Shown piece by piece: positions 27,981-36,100 of a stretch of DNA of 43,486 bases. The DNA lies in assembly GCA_002796835.1 (NCBI GenBank), contig LUGL01000066.1, forward strand, positions 1-43,486. The letters are read 5' to 3'. Within the stretch, counting starts at the first letter, position 1, and each line of letters starts with the position of its first letter. Source of the DNA: Elainella saxicola E1 (lineage in GTDB: Bacteria; Cyanobacteriota; Cyanobacteriia; Elainellales; Elainellaceae). The translations under genes were made by a program, and so were the position numbers. Below the pieces are notes generated by a model that ran no database searches, was not told the DNA's origin, and saw only the letters and a program-made list of their open reading frames with translations.

Positions 27981-28463
27981 TCATGGTTCTGAGACGGTTG
28001 CATCTTGAAAAACCTGGCTCAGGCAAGTTAACCCTTGCGAAACAAAGCCGAGTTCTTCCGGTGATAGATCGCTGAGTAGCTTGGCGATCTTTTGTCGCGT
28101 AGCCTGCCGCATTCTTTCTAAATCCTCACTGCCCGTTTGTGTTAGCTGGAGCCGGACATGCCGCCGCTCTTCGGGATCTGCGGATCGATCGACCAATCCG
28201 CGTTGGACTAGGCGATCGACCATTGTGGATGCGGTGGCTCTCGTCACTCCCAAATGTTCAGCCACCTCCGATAAAGATGATTCTGGGTGTCGCCGCAAAA
28301 AAGCCAGAACCCGAAATTGGGGAACTGAAAGAGAAGCTTCTCGCTGACTTCGCATTTCTGTGCGCATGAATTGCATGATCGGATGAATGGTATCCATCAG
28401 AGCAGCAGCGCATTGATCGGGCGTTGGCAATTGATAAACGGAAGCGGAATTTTGCAGGTCCAT
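27981..28463 (-). CDS. MarR-family transcriptional regulator
   Basis: A 160-residue winged-helix regulator. The core (about 45-115) reads LSVPQFRVLAFLRRHPESSL, then SEVAEHLGVTRATASTMVDRL (recognition helix), and VQRGLVDRSADPEERRHVRLQLT (the wing with the D-x-R-x-x motif). These are typical MarR features, with dimerisation helices at both ends. It is divergent from the MFP-ABC-RND efflux operon and probably represses it, with release by a small lipophilic or phenolic ligand, as is usual for MarR proteins beside pumps. A palindromic MarR-type site lies in the shared intergenic region. No good ribosome binding site precedes the ATG at 28463, so the start is uncertain. Confidence 0.92.
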   Translation of the reverse strand: MDLQNSASVYQLPTPDQCAAALMDTIHPIMQFMRTEMRSQREASLSVPQFRVLAFLRRHPESSLSEVAEHLGVTRATASTMVDRLVQRGLVDRSADPEERRHVRLQLTQTGSEDLERMRQATRQKIAKLLSDLSPEELGFVSQGLTCLSQVFQDATVSEP

Positions 28464-28548
28464 AAATTTAGGAGTGTGTCGAAAGACAAAGTTTCACGAA
28501 TCAAAGTTCTATTGAGGTCCAGGTACCACGCTAGCGTAGGATCTACCT

Positions 28549-28572
28549 CTTCAGGAAGAAGACTTCAGGAAG
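28549..28572. repeat. 10-bp direct repeat in the marR-efflux intergenic region
   Basis: CTTCAGGAAG occurs at 28549-28558 and again at 28563-28572, a 14-base period, in the leader side of the marR gene. It might be a second regulator site or may result from slippage. Confidence 0.35.
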
Positions 28573-28600
28573 AGCACCATCAGCGCAAAAAGTATGCAAC

Positions 28601-28623
28601 ACTAACAGTTAGTTATACTAACT
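28601..28623. promoter_or_regulatory. Putative MarR operator with three overlapping half-sites
   Basis: Three 6-mers alternate in orientation: ACTAAC (28601-28606), GTTAGT (28608-28613) and ACTAAC (28617-28622). The last two form an inverted repeat around TAT and contain the TTAG-N5-CTAA pattern common to MarR-family operators. The site is midway between the divergent marR and efflux genes and includes a TATACT that could be a -10 box, so binding would block transcription. Inferred from position and symmetry, not shown. Confidence 0.6.
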
Positions 28624-28706
28624 AATTAAATAGTAGTGGGTTCTAGACCGAATTTCTCGATTGGATCAGCTCATCTCAACCTTGCTTTCAGTCTGCCTCA
28701 GGTCCC

Positions 28707-30065
28707 ATGTCTCAGCGAACTCAACGATTTCTTGCCCCTTCCTGCTCGATGACTCCTCACTGGCGATTCACTGCAATCCGATCTTTCAGGCAGTGCTTGC
28801 TGCTGATTTTGACATTAGGCAGCTTAACGGCTTGTGCTGCCTCCGAGGCTCAATCGCCTTCTGGGGGAGGTGAAAAACGGGCTGTGCCAATTGTTGCAGC
28901 AGTTGCTAGCCGCAAGACGATGCCGCTGTTGGTGCAAACGACGGGAACCGTGCAGGCTTACTCCACGATCGCGGTCAAATCCCAGATTGAAGGCATGTTG
29001 ATGCGAGTGAATTTCCAGGAGGGCCAGAGGGTGCAGAAGGGCGATTTGCTGTTTCAGATTGATGCTCGTCCTCTCCAGGCGGCATTGGCTCAGGCTCGAT
29101 CCGATCGCGCAAAGGCGATTGCCCAGGTCGCTCAAGCCCAGGCCCAATTAGCTCAGGCCCAGGCTCAGGTAAATCAGGCGAAAGCAACGGTGGCCAAGGA
29201 TGTAGCCCAGGCTCGCAATGCTGATGTGCAGGCCCAACGCTATGAGAGTTTGCTGAATCAGGGTGCGACTAGCCGAGAACAGGCCGATCAGTTTCGCACC
29301 ACGGCAACTGCTCAACAAGCTACTGTGACCGCCGATCAGAGTGCAGTGGGGAATGCTTTAGCGGCAGTTGAATCTGCCAGAGCGAATTTGCAAAGCACGC
29401 AGGCCGCCGTGACCGCCGCCGATGCCGCTGTTGATAATGCTCAGGTGCAGCTTTCCTATGCCTCCATTTATGCCCCCTCAGAAGGGCAGCTCGGTCAGTT
29501 GAATGTGAATCAGGGCAATTTGGTGGAAGCCAACAGTTCGATGCCGCTGGTTACCATCAGCCAGATCCAGCCGATTTATGTGGAGTTTTCGATCCCGCAG
29601 CGTCAATTAGCCGATCTGAAGCGATATCAGGCTAGCGGCAGTCTACGCGTTGAAGCGAAGCCGCCTCAAGATCAGGGAGCAGCAGCTCAAGGGGAACTCG
29701 TGTTTGTCGATAGTGGAGTCGATGCCACAACCGGCACGATCAAACTCAAAGCCCGCTTTGCCAATCAAGATGGCCGATTGACCCCAGGTCAGTTTGTGAA
29801 TGTGGTGCTACAGCTGACTCAAGAACCCAACGCGATCGTAGTGCCTGCTCCAGCGCTGCAAACCGGACAGCAGGGGGCGTTTGTCTATGTGATTCAGCCT
29901 GATCAAACCGTTGAGGCGCGCAATGTCACCATGGGTCAAACAAATAACAATCTCACCGTGATCAAAACTGGACTTCAGGTGGGCGATCGGGTTGTGGTCG
30001 ATGGTCAGTTCAACCTCACCCCAGGCGCAAAAGTTCGAGAAGGAGCGGCAACGGAATCACAGTAA
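28707..30065 (+). CDS. RND-type membrane fusion protein (periplasmic adaptor lipoprotein)
   Basis: A 452-residue HlyD/AcrA-family adaptor. The N-terminus has a lipobox (LTAC, C43) after a hydrophobic stretch, so the protein is expected to be lipidated and periplasmic. A biotinyl-lipoyl domain (about 80-115, IAVKSQIEGMLMRVNFQEGQ) is followed by a long Ala/Gln-rich alpha-hairpin coiled coil (about 125-235), the second half of the lipoyl domain, a beta-barrel (QPIYVEFSIPQRQL) and a membrane-proximal domain. It links inner-membrane pumps to an outer-membrane channel. As the first gene of the operon it may serve both the ABC and the RND transporters encoded downstream. The start at 28707 has a poor ribosome binding site; an in-frame ATG at 28749 is possible. 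Likely under MarR control. Confidence 0.92.
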   Translation: MSQRTQRFLAPSCSMTPHWRFTAIRSFRQCLLLILTLGSLTACAASEAQSPSGGGEKRAVPIVAAVASRKTMPLLVQTTGTVQAYSTIAVKSQIEGMLMRVNFQEGQRVQKGDLLFQIDARPLQAALAQARSDRAKAIAQVAQAQAQLAQAQAQVNQAKATVAKDVAQARNADVQAQRYESLLNQGATSREQADQFRTTATAQQATVTADQSAVGNALAAVESARANLQSTQAAVTAADAAVDNAQVQLSYASIYAPSEGQLGQLNVNQGNLVEANSSMPLVTISQIQPIYVEFSIPQRQLADLKRYQASGSLRVEAKPPQDQGAAAQGELVFVDSGVDATTGTIKLKARFANQDGRLTPGQFVNVVLQLTQEPNAIVVPAPALQTGQQGAFVYVIQPDQTVEARNVTMGQTNNNLTVIKTGLQVGDRVVVDGQFNLTPGAKVREGAATESQ

Positions 30066-30106
30066 TAAATGTTCTGGTATTTCTAAGAAAAGGCAAAAGT
30101 AAATTT

Positions 30107-30955
30107 ATGAATGAGACTAAAAGTGATGTTAGTTTGATTACAGCTAGAGACGATCGCCCAATTATTCTGGAGACTCAGGGTCTAACGCGCAAATTTCACC
30201 AGTTCACGGCAGTCGATCGGCTTGATTTGACGGTTTCATCTGGCGAGATTTTTGGCCTACTGGGTCCCAATGGGGCGGGTAAGAGCACCGTGATCAAAAT
30301 GCTGACTACGTTGCTGCCGCCAACTGCAGGACGGGCAAAAATTGCCGGATTTGATATTCGGGGTCAGGCGGCTCAGGTGCGTCGTCAGATTGGCTATGTG
30401 CCTCAATCGCTATCGGCTGACGGAACATTAACGGGATACGAGAATCTGCTCATTTTCGCCAAACTCTATGACATTCCCCATCGGGTTCAGCGGGTCCGAA
30501 TCCGAGAAGCTCTGGAATTTATGGGATTACAAGAAGCTGCCGATCGATTAGTCCGCACCTATTCCGGCGGCATGATTCGTCGCTTAGAAATTGCCCAAGC
30601 AATTCTACATCAGCCTGCTGTGCTGTTTTTAGATGAACCGACCGTGGGACTTGATCCGCTGGCGCGTAGCGTTGTGTGGGAATTAGTGCAGCAGCTTCGC
30701 ACCAACTATGGCACAACGGTGTTCTTGACGACGCATTTTATGGAGGAAGCAGACAGCCTCTGCCACCGAGTTGCGATCATGCACCAGGGCAGCGTCATCG
30801 TCATGGATACCCCTGATCGGCTGAAAGCGTCGCTGGCTCAAGCAAATCCCACTTTAGACGATGTTTTCATTCACTATACCGGCAATCCACTTGAATCGGG
30901 AGGAACTTATCGTGACACTTCAAGGCTCCGACGCACCACTCAACGATTGGGTTAA
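30107..30955 (+). CDS. ABC-2 transporter ATP-binding protein (DrrA-like)
   Basis: A 282-residue nucleotide-binding subunit. Walker A is GPNGAGKS (53-60), Q-loop at Q100, signature YSGGM (152-156), Walker B LFLDEP with D176-E177, and the H-loop in LTTHFMEEAD. It belongs to the DrrA / multidrug ABC-2 class, energising the permease encoded next. It begins 41 bases after the fusion-protein gene, and its 3' end overlaps the start of the permease gene by 44 bases, which implies translational coupling. The C-terminal 30 residues (DVFIHYTGNPLESGG) fit the family. All catalytic motifs are intact. Confidence 0.93.
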   Translation: MNETKSDVSLITARDDRPIILETQGLTRKFHQFTAVDRLDLTVSSGEIFGLLGPNGAGKSTVIKMLTTLLPPTAGRAKIAGFDIRGQAAQVRRQIGYVPQSLSADGTLTGYENLLIFAKLYDIPHRVQRVRIREALEFMGLQEAADRLVRTYSGGMIRRLEIAQAILHQPAVLFLDEPTVGLDPLARSVVWELVQQLRTNYGTTVFLTTHFMEEADSLCHRVAIMHQGSVIVMDTPDRLKASLAQANPTLDDVFIHYTGNPLESGGTYRDTSRLRRTTQRLG

Positions 30956-31763
30956 ACCCAGCCCATTTCAAGCCGATCGCCCCCTATCTGCTTTACGCCA
31001 ACTCATTCGCAAAACCCTAGTCATTGCTGAAATTGAAGTCCGCAAATTACGTCACGATCCCAGCGATCTGTTGCTTCGTGCTGTTCAACCTGCGCTCTGG
31101 CTCTTGATCTTTGGTCAGGTCTTTACCCGGATTCGAGCCATTCCTACAGGCAATCTGCGCTATTTAGATTTTTTGGCTCCCGGTATCCTGGCCCAAAGCG
31201 TTCTATTTGTGGCAATTTTTAGTGCAATGACAATTATCTGGGAGCGGGATTTAGGCATCATCCATAAATTTCTGGCGAGTCCTACGCCGCGCGTTTCGTT
31301 GGTATTAGGCAAAGCGTTATCTGCTGGTATTCGCAGTCTGGTTCAAGTCGCGATCGTCTATTTGATTACGTCACTATTGGGCGTGAGCCTGAACCTGAAT
31401 CCGGTTGCCTTGCTGGGCGTATTATTGATTGTTTTGTTAGGAGCGGCTTGTTTCTCATTGTTCTCGCTCATGGTTGCCTGCTTGGTCAAAACGCGAGAAC
31501 GCTTTATGGGAATCGGTCAGCTCATGACCATGCCTCTGTTTTTTGCTAGCAATGCGATTTATCCGATCGCTTTAATGCCAGCCTGGTTGCAGATATTGTC
31601 TCACCTCAACCCCCTCACTTATCAGGTCGATGCTCTACGCGGACTGATGCTTGTCAACGGCACCAGCACCTATAGTTTCGGTTTAGATGCGCTTGTGCTG
31701 ATTTGCGCTGCGACCGTCCTGACCTTAATTTGTGCTCGTCTTTATCCTCGCGTTGTGCTGTAG
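30912..31763 (+). CDS. ABC-2 type transporter permease (DrrB-like)
   Basis: The GTG at 30912 is chosen because GGGAGGAA ends eight to nine bases upstream; the frame is also open back to 30861. The 283-residue inner-membrane protein has six predicted membrane helices typical of ABC-2 permeases (for example LLRAVQPALWLLIFGQVF, FLAPGILAQSVLFVAIFSAM and a C-terminal ALVLICAATVLTLICARLY). The family motif ERDLGIIHKFLASPTPR is present. It pairs with the DrrA-like ATPase for export of a lipophilic compound. The overlap with the ATPase gene, and the RND pump gene 39 bases downstream, place it inside one operon. Confidence 0.92.
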   Translation: MTLQGSDAPLNDWVKPSPFQADRPLSALRQLIRKTLVIAEIEVRKLRHDPSDLLLRAVQPALWLLIFGQVFTRIRAIPTGNLRYLDFLAPGILAQSVLFVAIFSAMTIIWERDLGIIHKFLASPTPRVSLVLGKALSAGIRSLVQVAIVYLITSLLGVSLNLNPVALLGVLLIVLLGAACFSLFSLMVACLVKTRERFMGIGQLMTMPLFFASNAIYPIALMPAWLQILSHLNPLTYQVDALRGLMLVNGTSTYSFGLDALVLICAATVLTLICARLYPRVVL

Positions 31764-31802
31764 GCTCTGTCATCCCTCTCATCCGTCACTTGTCGTTTCC
31801 TT

Positions 31803-34800
31803 ATGAATCTCTCCGAAATTTTTATTCGTCGTCCTGTCATGACCACACTGGTGATGCTGGGTGTACTGATCTTCGGAATTGCCAGCTATCGTCTGCTGCC
31901 GGTTAGCGATCTGCCGAATGTAGACTATCCAACCATTCAGGTCTCCGCGAGTTTGGCAGGTGCCAGTCCAGAGACGATGGCCTCTTCGGTGGCAACGCCT
32001 CTGGAACAGCAGTTTTCTAGCATTGCTGGGATCACTTCCATGACCTCCAGCAGTTCGCTTGGTAGCACTCAGGTGACGCTGCAATTTGATTTGAATCGAG
32101 ATATTGATGGAGCCGCGCAGGATGTTCAGGCTTCGATCGCCAAAGCCACTCGGCAATTGCCCCCGACGATGACGACGCCACCTTCATACCGCAAGGTGAA
32201 CCCTGCCGATCAGCCGATTCTCTACATTGCCCTCAGTTCGGAATTGCTGCCGCTGGCAACAGTGGATAAATATGCAGAAACTCAGCTAGCACAGCGGCTC
32301 TCAATGGTGGATGGCGTCGCTCAGGTGAATGTTTACGGCTCCCAAAAATATGCGGTGCGAGCCCTGGTTGATCCTCAATCGCTGAGCGCGAAGGGAATTG
32401 GCATTGATGAAGTGGCGGCTGCGATCGGTCAGGGGAATTCCAATCAGCCAGCCGGAAACCTGTATGGCCAACAGCAGAATCTGACGATCGAATCGAACGG
32501 TCAGTTGGAAGATGCCGCCGCTTATCGCTCGCTCGTAGTGGCCTATCGGAATGGTGCACCTGTGGAGTTAGGCGATCTGGGAAAAGTGATTGATAGTGTG
32601 GAGAACGATAAGGTTGCGAGTTGGTACTATTCCAGAAGTTTACCGGTGTCTGCAAGTGGTCAACCAGTTAGTAATCAGGCTAGCCATGCGAGCACGATCG
32701 GGAATGCTTCGCAGAATCAAGTTGAGAATGCGAATCAGAAGGGACAGGAAACTCAAGCTTTTCCAGGACGAAGAGCGATCATCCTGGCAATTCAAAAGCA
32801 GCCCGGAACGAATACGGTGGCCACTGTCGATCGCATCAAACAGATTCTGCCCAGTTTTCAACAGCAACTTCCGGCAGCCGTCACGATGGAAGTGTTGTTC
32901 GATCGGGCTGATCCGATCAAAGCCTCGATCGAGGATGTTCAGTTCACATTAATGTTGACGATCGCATTAGTCGTCTTAGTCATTTTTCTGTTCCTGCGCA
33001 ATTTGTCTGCCACGATCATTCCCAGCTTGGCAGTGCCGCTGTCGTTAGTGGCAACCTTTGGCGTGATGTTGCTATTTGGCTATTCTTTGGACAACCTTTC
33101 CTTGATGGCGCTTACCCTGGCCGTTGGTTTTGTGGTGGATGATGCCGTGGTGATGCTGGAGAATATTGTGCGTCATTTGGAGATGGGAGAAAAACCGTTA
33201 GAAGCCGCTCTCAATGGTTCTAGAGAAATTGGCTTCACGATTCTCTCGATGACGATTTCGCTCGTTGCCGTTTTCATCCCAATTTTGTTCATGGGCGGTA
33301 TTCTGGGACGACTTTTTCAGGAATTTGCTGTGACCATGGCCGTTGCCATTCTGGTGTCTGGAATCGTTTCCCTCAGCCTGACGCCGATGTTATGCAGCCG
33401 TTTCTTGCGATCCGTCGAACATACTCATGCAGAGGAAGAGACTCAAAACTCAAAACTCAAAACTTGGAAGAATAGGCTGTATGCCACTTCTGAACATGTG
33501 TTTACTGGGATACAGAATGCTTACGCCTGGAGTTTACGGTTATCGCTCAAGCATCATTTTCTGACGATGCTGTTATCGGCAGCCATTCTGATTGGCACGA
33601 TCGTCCTATTTGTGATTGTTCCCAAAGGCTTTATTCCCAGCGTAGACACGGGGCAAATTACGGCCAGTATGCAGGCAGCTCAGGATATTTCATTTGATCA
33701 GATGAGGCAACATCAGCAGGCAGTTGTCGATGTGCTGCGACGCGATCCCAATATTGATGCCTTGAACTCGACGATCGGTTCTGGGGGACCAAACGCTTCT
33801 GCCAATACAGGCCGGATTTTTATTCGCCTCAAACCTCGCGATCAGCGGCGACTGAGTGCAGATCAAGTGGTGCAGGAACTGCGGCCCAAACTGGCTGCCA
33901 TTCCTGGCATCAAAGTTTTTCTGCAAAATCCACCTGCGATCAACATTGGCGGGCAGCAAACCAAAGCGCAGTACCAGTTCACGCTTCAAAGTCCCCAATT
34001 TCAAGAGTTGAACCAATATGCTCCTAAGCTGGAAGCAGCGTTGCGGCAGTTGCCGGATCTGCAAGATGTCAATACGGATCTTCAGGTGAATAATCCCCAG
34101 GTTCGGGTAGAAGTCGATCGACCGCAGGCGGCGGCGTTAGGATTGGATGCGAATCAAATTGAAACGGCATTGGGCTATGCTTACGGCACGCGCCAGGTTT
34201 CGACGATTTATGCCCCGGATAGTCAGTATCAGGTGATTCTGGGGGTCGATCCGCAATACCAGCAAACGGCAGATGCCCTGAATCTATTATCGATCCGTGC
34301 TCGCAACAGTACGAACGCGAGTAATTCCAGCGATAGTAATGAGACGAACAGTTCCACGAATGCATCAAACGATCGATCCCTGATTCCGCTTAATGCCGTT
34401 GCGACGCTGAACCGAGGAGTGGGACCATTGACGGTGAATCATAGCGGTCAGTTAGCGGCAATAACGTTGTCCTTCAACCTCAAACCAGGGGTATCGCTCG
34501 GAGATGTAACTGGAACGATCGAGCAAACGGCTCGACAAATTGTACCAGAGAGTGTTAGCACCAGCTTTCAAGGATCGGCAAAGGCATTTCAGGCTTCTTT
34601 ACAGGGATTGGGTTGGCTCTTACTCGCCGCAATTTTAGTCATCTATATTGTTCTAGGAATTCTCTACGAGAACTTTGTGCATCCGTTGACTATTCTCTCC
34701 AGTTTACCTTCTGCCGGATTTGGAGCCTTACTGACACTGTTGCTGTTTCATGTCGATTTAAATATCTATGCCTTTGTTGGGATTATTTTGCTGGTGGGGA

Positions 34801-35114
34801 TCGTCAAAAAGAATGGCATCATGATGGTCGATTTTGCGATCGAAGCGCGTCAGCAGGGGAAAAGCCCCAGCAAAGCGATTTATGAAGCCTGTTTGGTGCG
34901 GTTTCGTCCGATTATGATGACCACGATGGCTGCGCTCATGGGAACCTTGCCGATCGCCCTTGGGTTTGGGGCCGGGGCAGAAGCTCGTCGTCCGCTGGGT
35001 CTGGCAGTTGTTGGCGGACTGTTGTTTTCGCAGTTTCTGACGCTTTATTTGACGCCTGTGTTCTATACCTATATGGAATCCTGGCAAGAGAAGCTAACCC
35101 ACAAGCGATCCTGA
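31803..35114 (+). CDS. RND multidrug efflux pump, inner-membrane transporter (AcrB/MdtB type)
   Basis: A 1103-residue proton-driven pump of the HAE1 type. It starts with the typical MNLSEIFIRRPVMTTLVMLG and has TM4 with LAVGFVVDDAVVMLENI (the D-D pair of the proton relay), a conserved GGILGRLFQEFAVTMAVAI segment, porter-domain motifs and GIVKKNGIMMVDFAIEA near TM10. It is about 60 residues longer than AcrB. Two low-complexity Ser/Asn/Thr/Gln-rich insertions (about 277-322 and 835-858) and an acidic insertion (about 540-555) account for this. Last gene of the operon, presumably using the fusion protein encoded by the first. No outer-membrane TolC-like gene is present in the window. Confidence 0.95.
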   Translation: MNLSEIFIRRPVMTTLVMLGVLIFGIASYRLLPVSDLPNVDYPTIQVSASLAGASPETMASSVATPLEQQFSSIAGITSMTSSSSLGSTQVTLQFDLNRDIDGAAQDVQASIAKATRQLPPTMTTPPSYRKVNPADQPILYIALSSELLPLATVDKYAETQLAQRLSMVDGVAQVNVYGSQKYAVRALVDPQSLSAKGIGIDEVAAAIGQGNSNQPAGNLYGQQQNLTIESNGQLEDAAAYRSLVVAYRNGAPVELGDLGKVIDSVENDKVASWYYSRSLPVSASGQPVSNQASHASTIGNASQNQVENANQKGQETQAFPGRRAIILAIQKQPGTNTVATVDRIKQILPSFQQQLPAAVTMEVLFDRADPIKASIEDVQFTLMLTIALVVLVIFLFLRNLSATIIPSLAVPLSLVATFGVMLLFGYSLDNLSLMALTLAVGFVVDDAVVMLENIVRHLEMGEKPLEAALNGSREIGFTILSMTISLVAVFIPILFMGGILGRLFQEFAVTMAVAILVSGIVSLSLTPMLCSRFLRSVEHTHAEEETQNSKLKTWKNRLYATSEHVFTGIQNAYAWSLRLSLKHHFLTMLLSAAILIGTIVLFVIVPKGFIPSVDTGQITASMQAAQDISFDQMRQHQQAVVDVLRRDPNIDALNSTIGSGGPNASANTGRIFIRLKPRDQRRLSADQVVQELRPKLAAIPGIKVFLQNPPAINIGGQQTKAQYQFTLQSPQFQELNQYAPKLEAALRQLPDLQDVNTDLQVNNPQVRVEVDRPQAAALGLDANQIETALGYAYGTRQVSTIYAPDSQYQVILGVDPQYQQTADALNLLSIRARNSTNASNSSDSNETNSSTNASNDRSLIPLNAVATLNRGVGPLTVNHSGQLAAITLSFNLKPGVSLGDVTGTIEQTARQIVPESVSTSFQGSAKAFQASLQGLGWLLLAAILVIYIVLGILYENFVHPLTILSSLPSAGFGALLTLLLFHVDLNIYAFVGIILLVGIVKKNGIMMVDFAIEARQQGKSPSKAIYEACLVRFRPIMMTTMAALMGTLPIALGFGAGAEARRPLGLAVVGGLLFSQFLTLYLTPVFYTYMESWQEKLTHKRS

Positions 35115-35138
35115 GCACCTCGCCTCCGCCATCAGTCT

Positions 35139-35360
35139 GTGCTGCGCAACATTTGTAGTGTGCTTGATCAATGGTCCGATCAGACTCAGTTGAGTGAAGC
35201 CTTTCCTACTCCTGGCCTAATTTTCAGCGATGCGGATAACGTTATCCCTGACGCCATCTGGATTAGCGTTGAACGAATGGCACAACTCACTGACGATGCT
35301 GGGCATTTTACGAGTGCTTCCGAACTGGTGATGTCACTACTGGCAATCCCCTTCCCCTGA
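35139..35360 (+). pseudogene. Uma2-family (DUF820) nuclease remnant
   Basis: The 73-codon frame contains PGLIFSDADNVIPDAIWIS followed by VERMAQLTDDAGHFTSASELV. This matches the middle of Uma2-family PD-(D/E)XK proteins (family pattern: GIIF-x-x-D-D-x-V-x-PDLVWIS-x-ER-L ... DEAGHLTGAPELVIEVLSPG). Homology stops just after ELVM, where the family would continue to the E-x-x catalytic strand and the rest of the fold, and the first third of the family is also missing. It is thus truncated at both ends. The 3' end overlaps the end of the opposite-strand gene at 35337. Non-functional in all likelihood. Confidence 0.6.
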
Positions 35361-35954
35361 TTGAAGACCAAGGGAGAGAATGCCCAAAATTTTGCTGAGC
35401 TGATTGACCGAATATTCCGTTAAATCAATGTCAACATCAGCCTTTTTCAACTGTAAGAATTTCCAAAGGTTTCCTGTGGTCACCGCACCATATAGAGTTG
35501 AGATCGGATTGTTTTCTCGCTCATTGAACCGTTGGGCCGCAAACATCTCCGCAATACACTGGCCTAGCCCTGCATTAAGGTTTTCCTTTTTTGCCTCTAC
35601 GATCGTCAGCACTGGGGCACTAACCGTCAATTGTTCGGGTGAAAAGCTGAGGAGAAAATCACAAATTCCATGCAAACCGAGGCTGGGGTCTATGTTAAAT
35701 TCAACCCCAGAGAAAAAACTGACTTTGGGTTCAAATTGCCGCCGTAGCTCCACTAAAATGGGGGCAATGATCAGCTCAGAGCGAGACTTTTCCGTATTAA
35801 TTGCCAGTGCCAATGGCACATTGTAAGCCAGGGTGTCCCGCAACAACGTACCGGGCTGGAGGTCAGACACCTCTGCAAACAAGTTTGCCTTTTCATGAAC
35901 CCGCAAGAAGAGCTTCTTCTTAATGCTTTCTAGCGTGAAATCGCTGTATGACAT
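35337..35954 (-). CDS. PD-(D/E)XK nuclease-like protein of unknown function
   Basis: A 205-residue cytosolic protein with GAGGA six bases before its ATG. The order of acidic residues fits a PD-(D/E)XK core: E60 in a helix (SELIIAPILVEL), D99 at the end of a strand (GICDFLL), E120-x-K122 (LTIVEAKKEN) and a following helix with Q132 (GLGQCIAEMF). The second-strand segment SGVEFNIDPSLGLHG is typical of such folds. Related cyanobacterial proteins are usually annotated as hypothetical. Whether it cuts DNA is unknown; no methylase or toxin partner adjoins. It is convergent with a Uma2 remnant, also of the PD-(D/E)XK superfamily. Confidence 0.75.
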   Translation of the reverse strand: MSYSDFTLESIKKKLFLRVHEKANLFAEVSDLQPGTLLRDTLAYNVPLALAINTEKSRSELIIAPILVELRRQFEPKVSFFSGVEFNIDPSLGLHGICDFLLSFSPEQLTVSAPVLTIVEAKKENLNAGLGQCIAEMFAAQRFNERENNPISTLYGAVTTGNLWKFLQLKKADVDIDLTEYSVNQLSKILGILSLGLQSGEGDCQ

Positions 35955-36100
35955 CGATCATCCTCGCTTGTTTCCAGGTTGTAGAACAGATAGCAATCCT
36001 ATCTAACATTGTGGGAATAAAGAAGTGAAGTGTGGCTATCAAGCCGATTTCAGCCGATTCATCTATAGTTAAGGATGTTGTTGAGCAATGAGCGGATCTT

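Noticed and set aside
28549-28572. CTTCAGGAAG direct repeats as the start of a CRISPR-like array
   Set aside because: There are only two short copies with a 4-base gap and no spacer of suitable length.
35404-35826. Plus-strand frame of 140 codons opposite the PD-(D/E)XK-like gene
   Set aside because: It is antisense to a gene with a good ribosome binding site and a coherent fold pattern.
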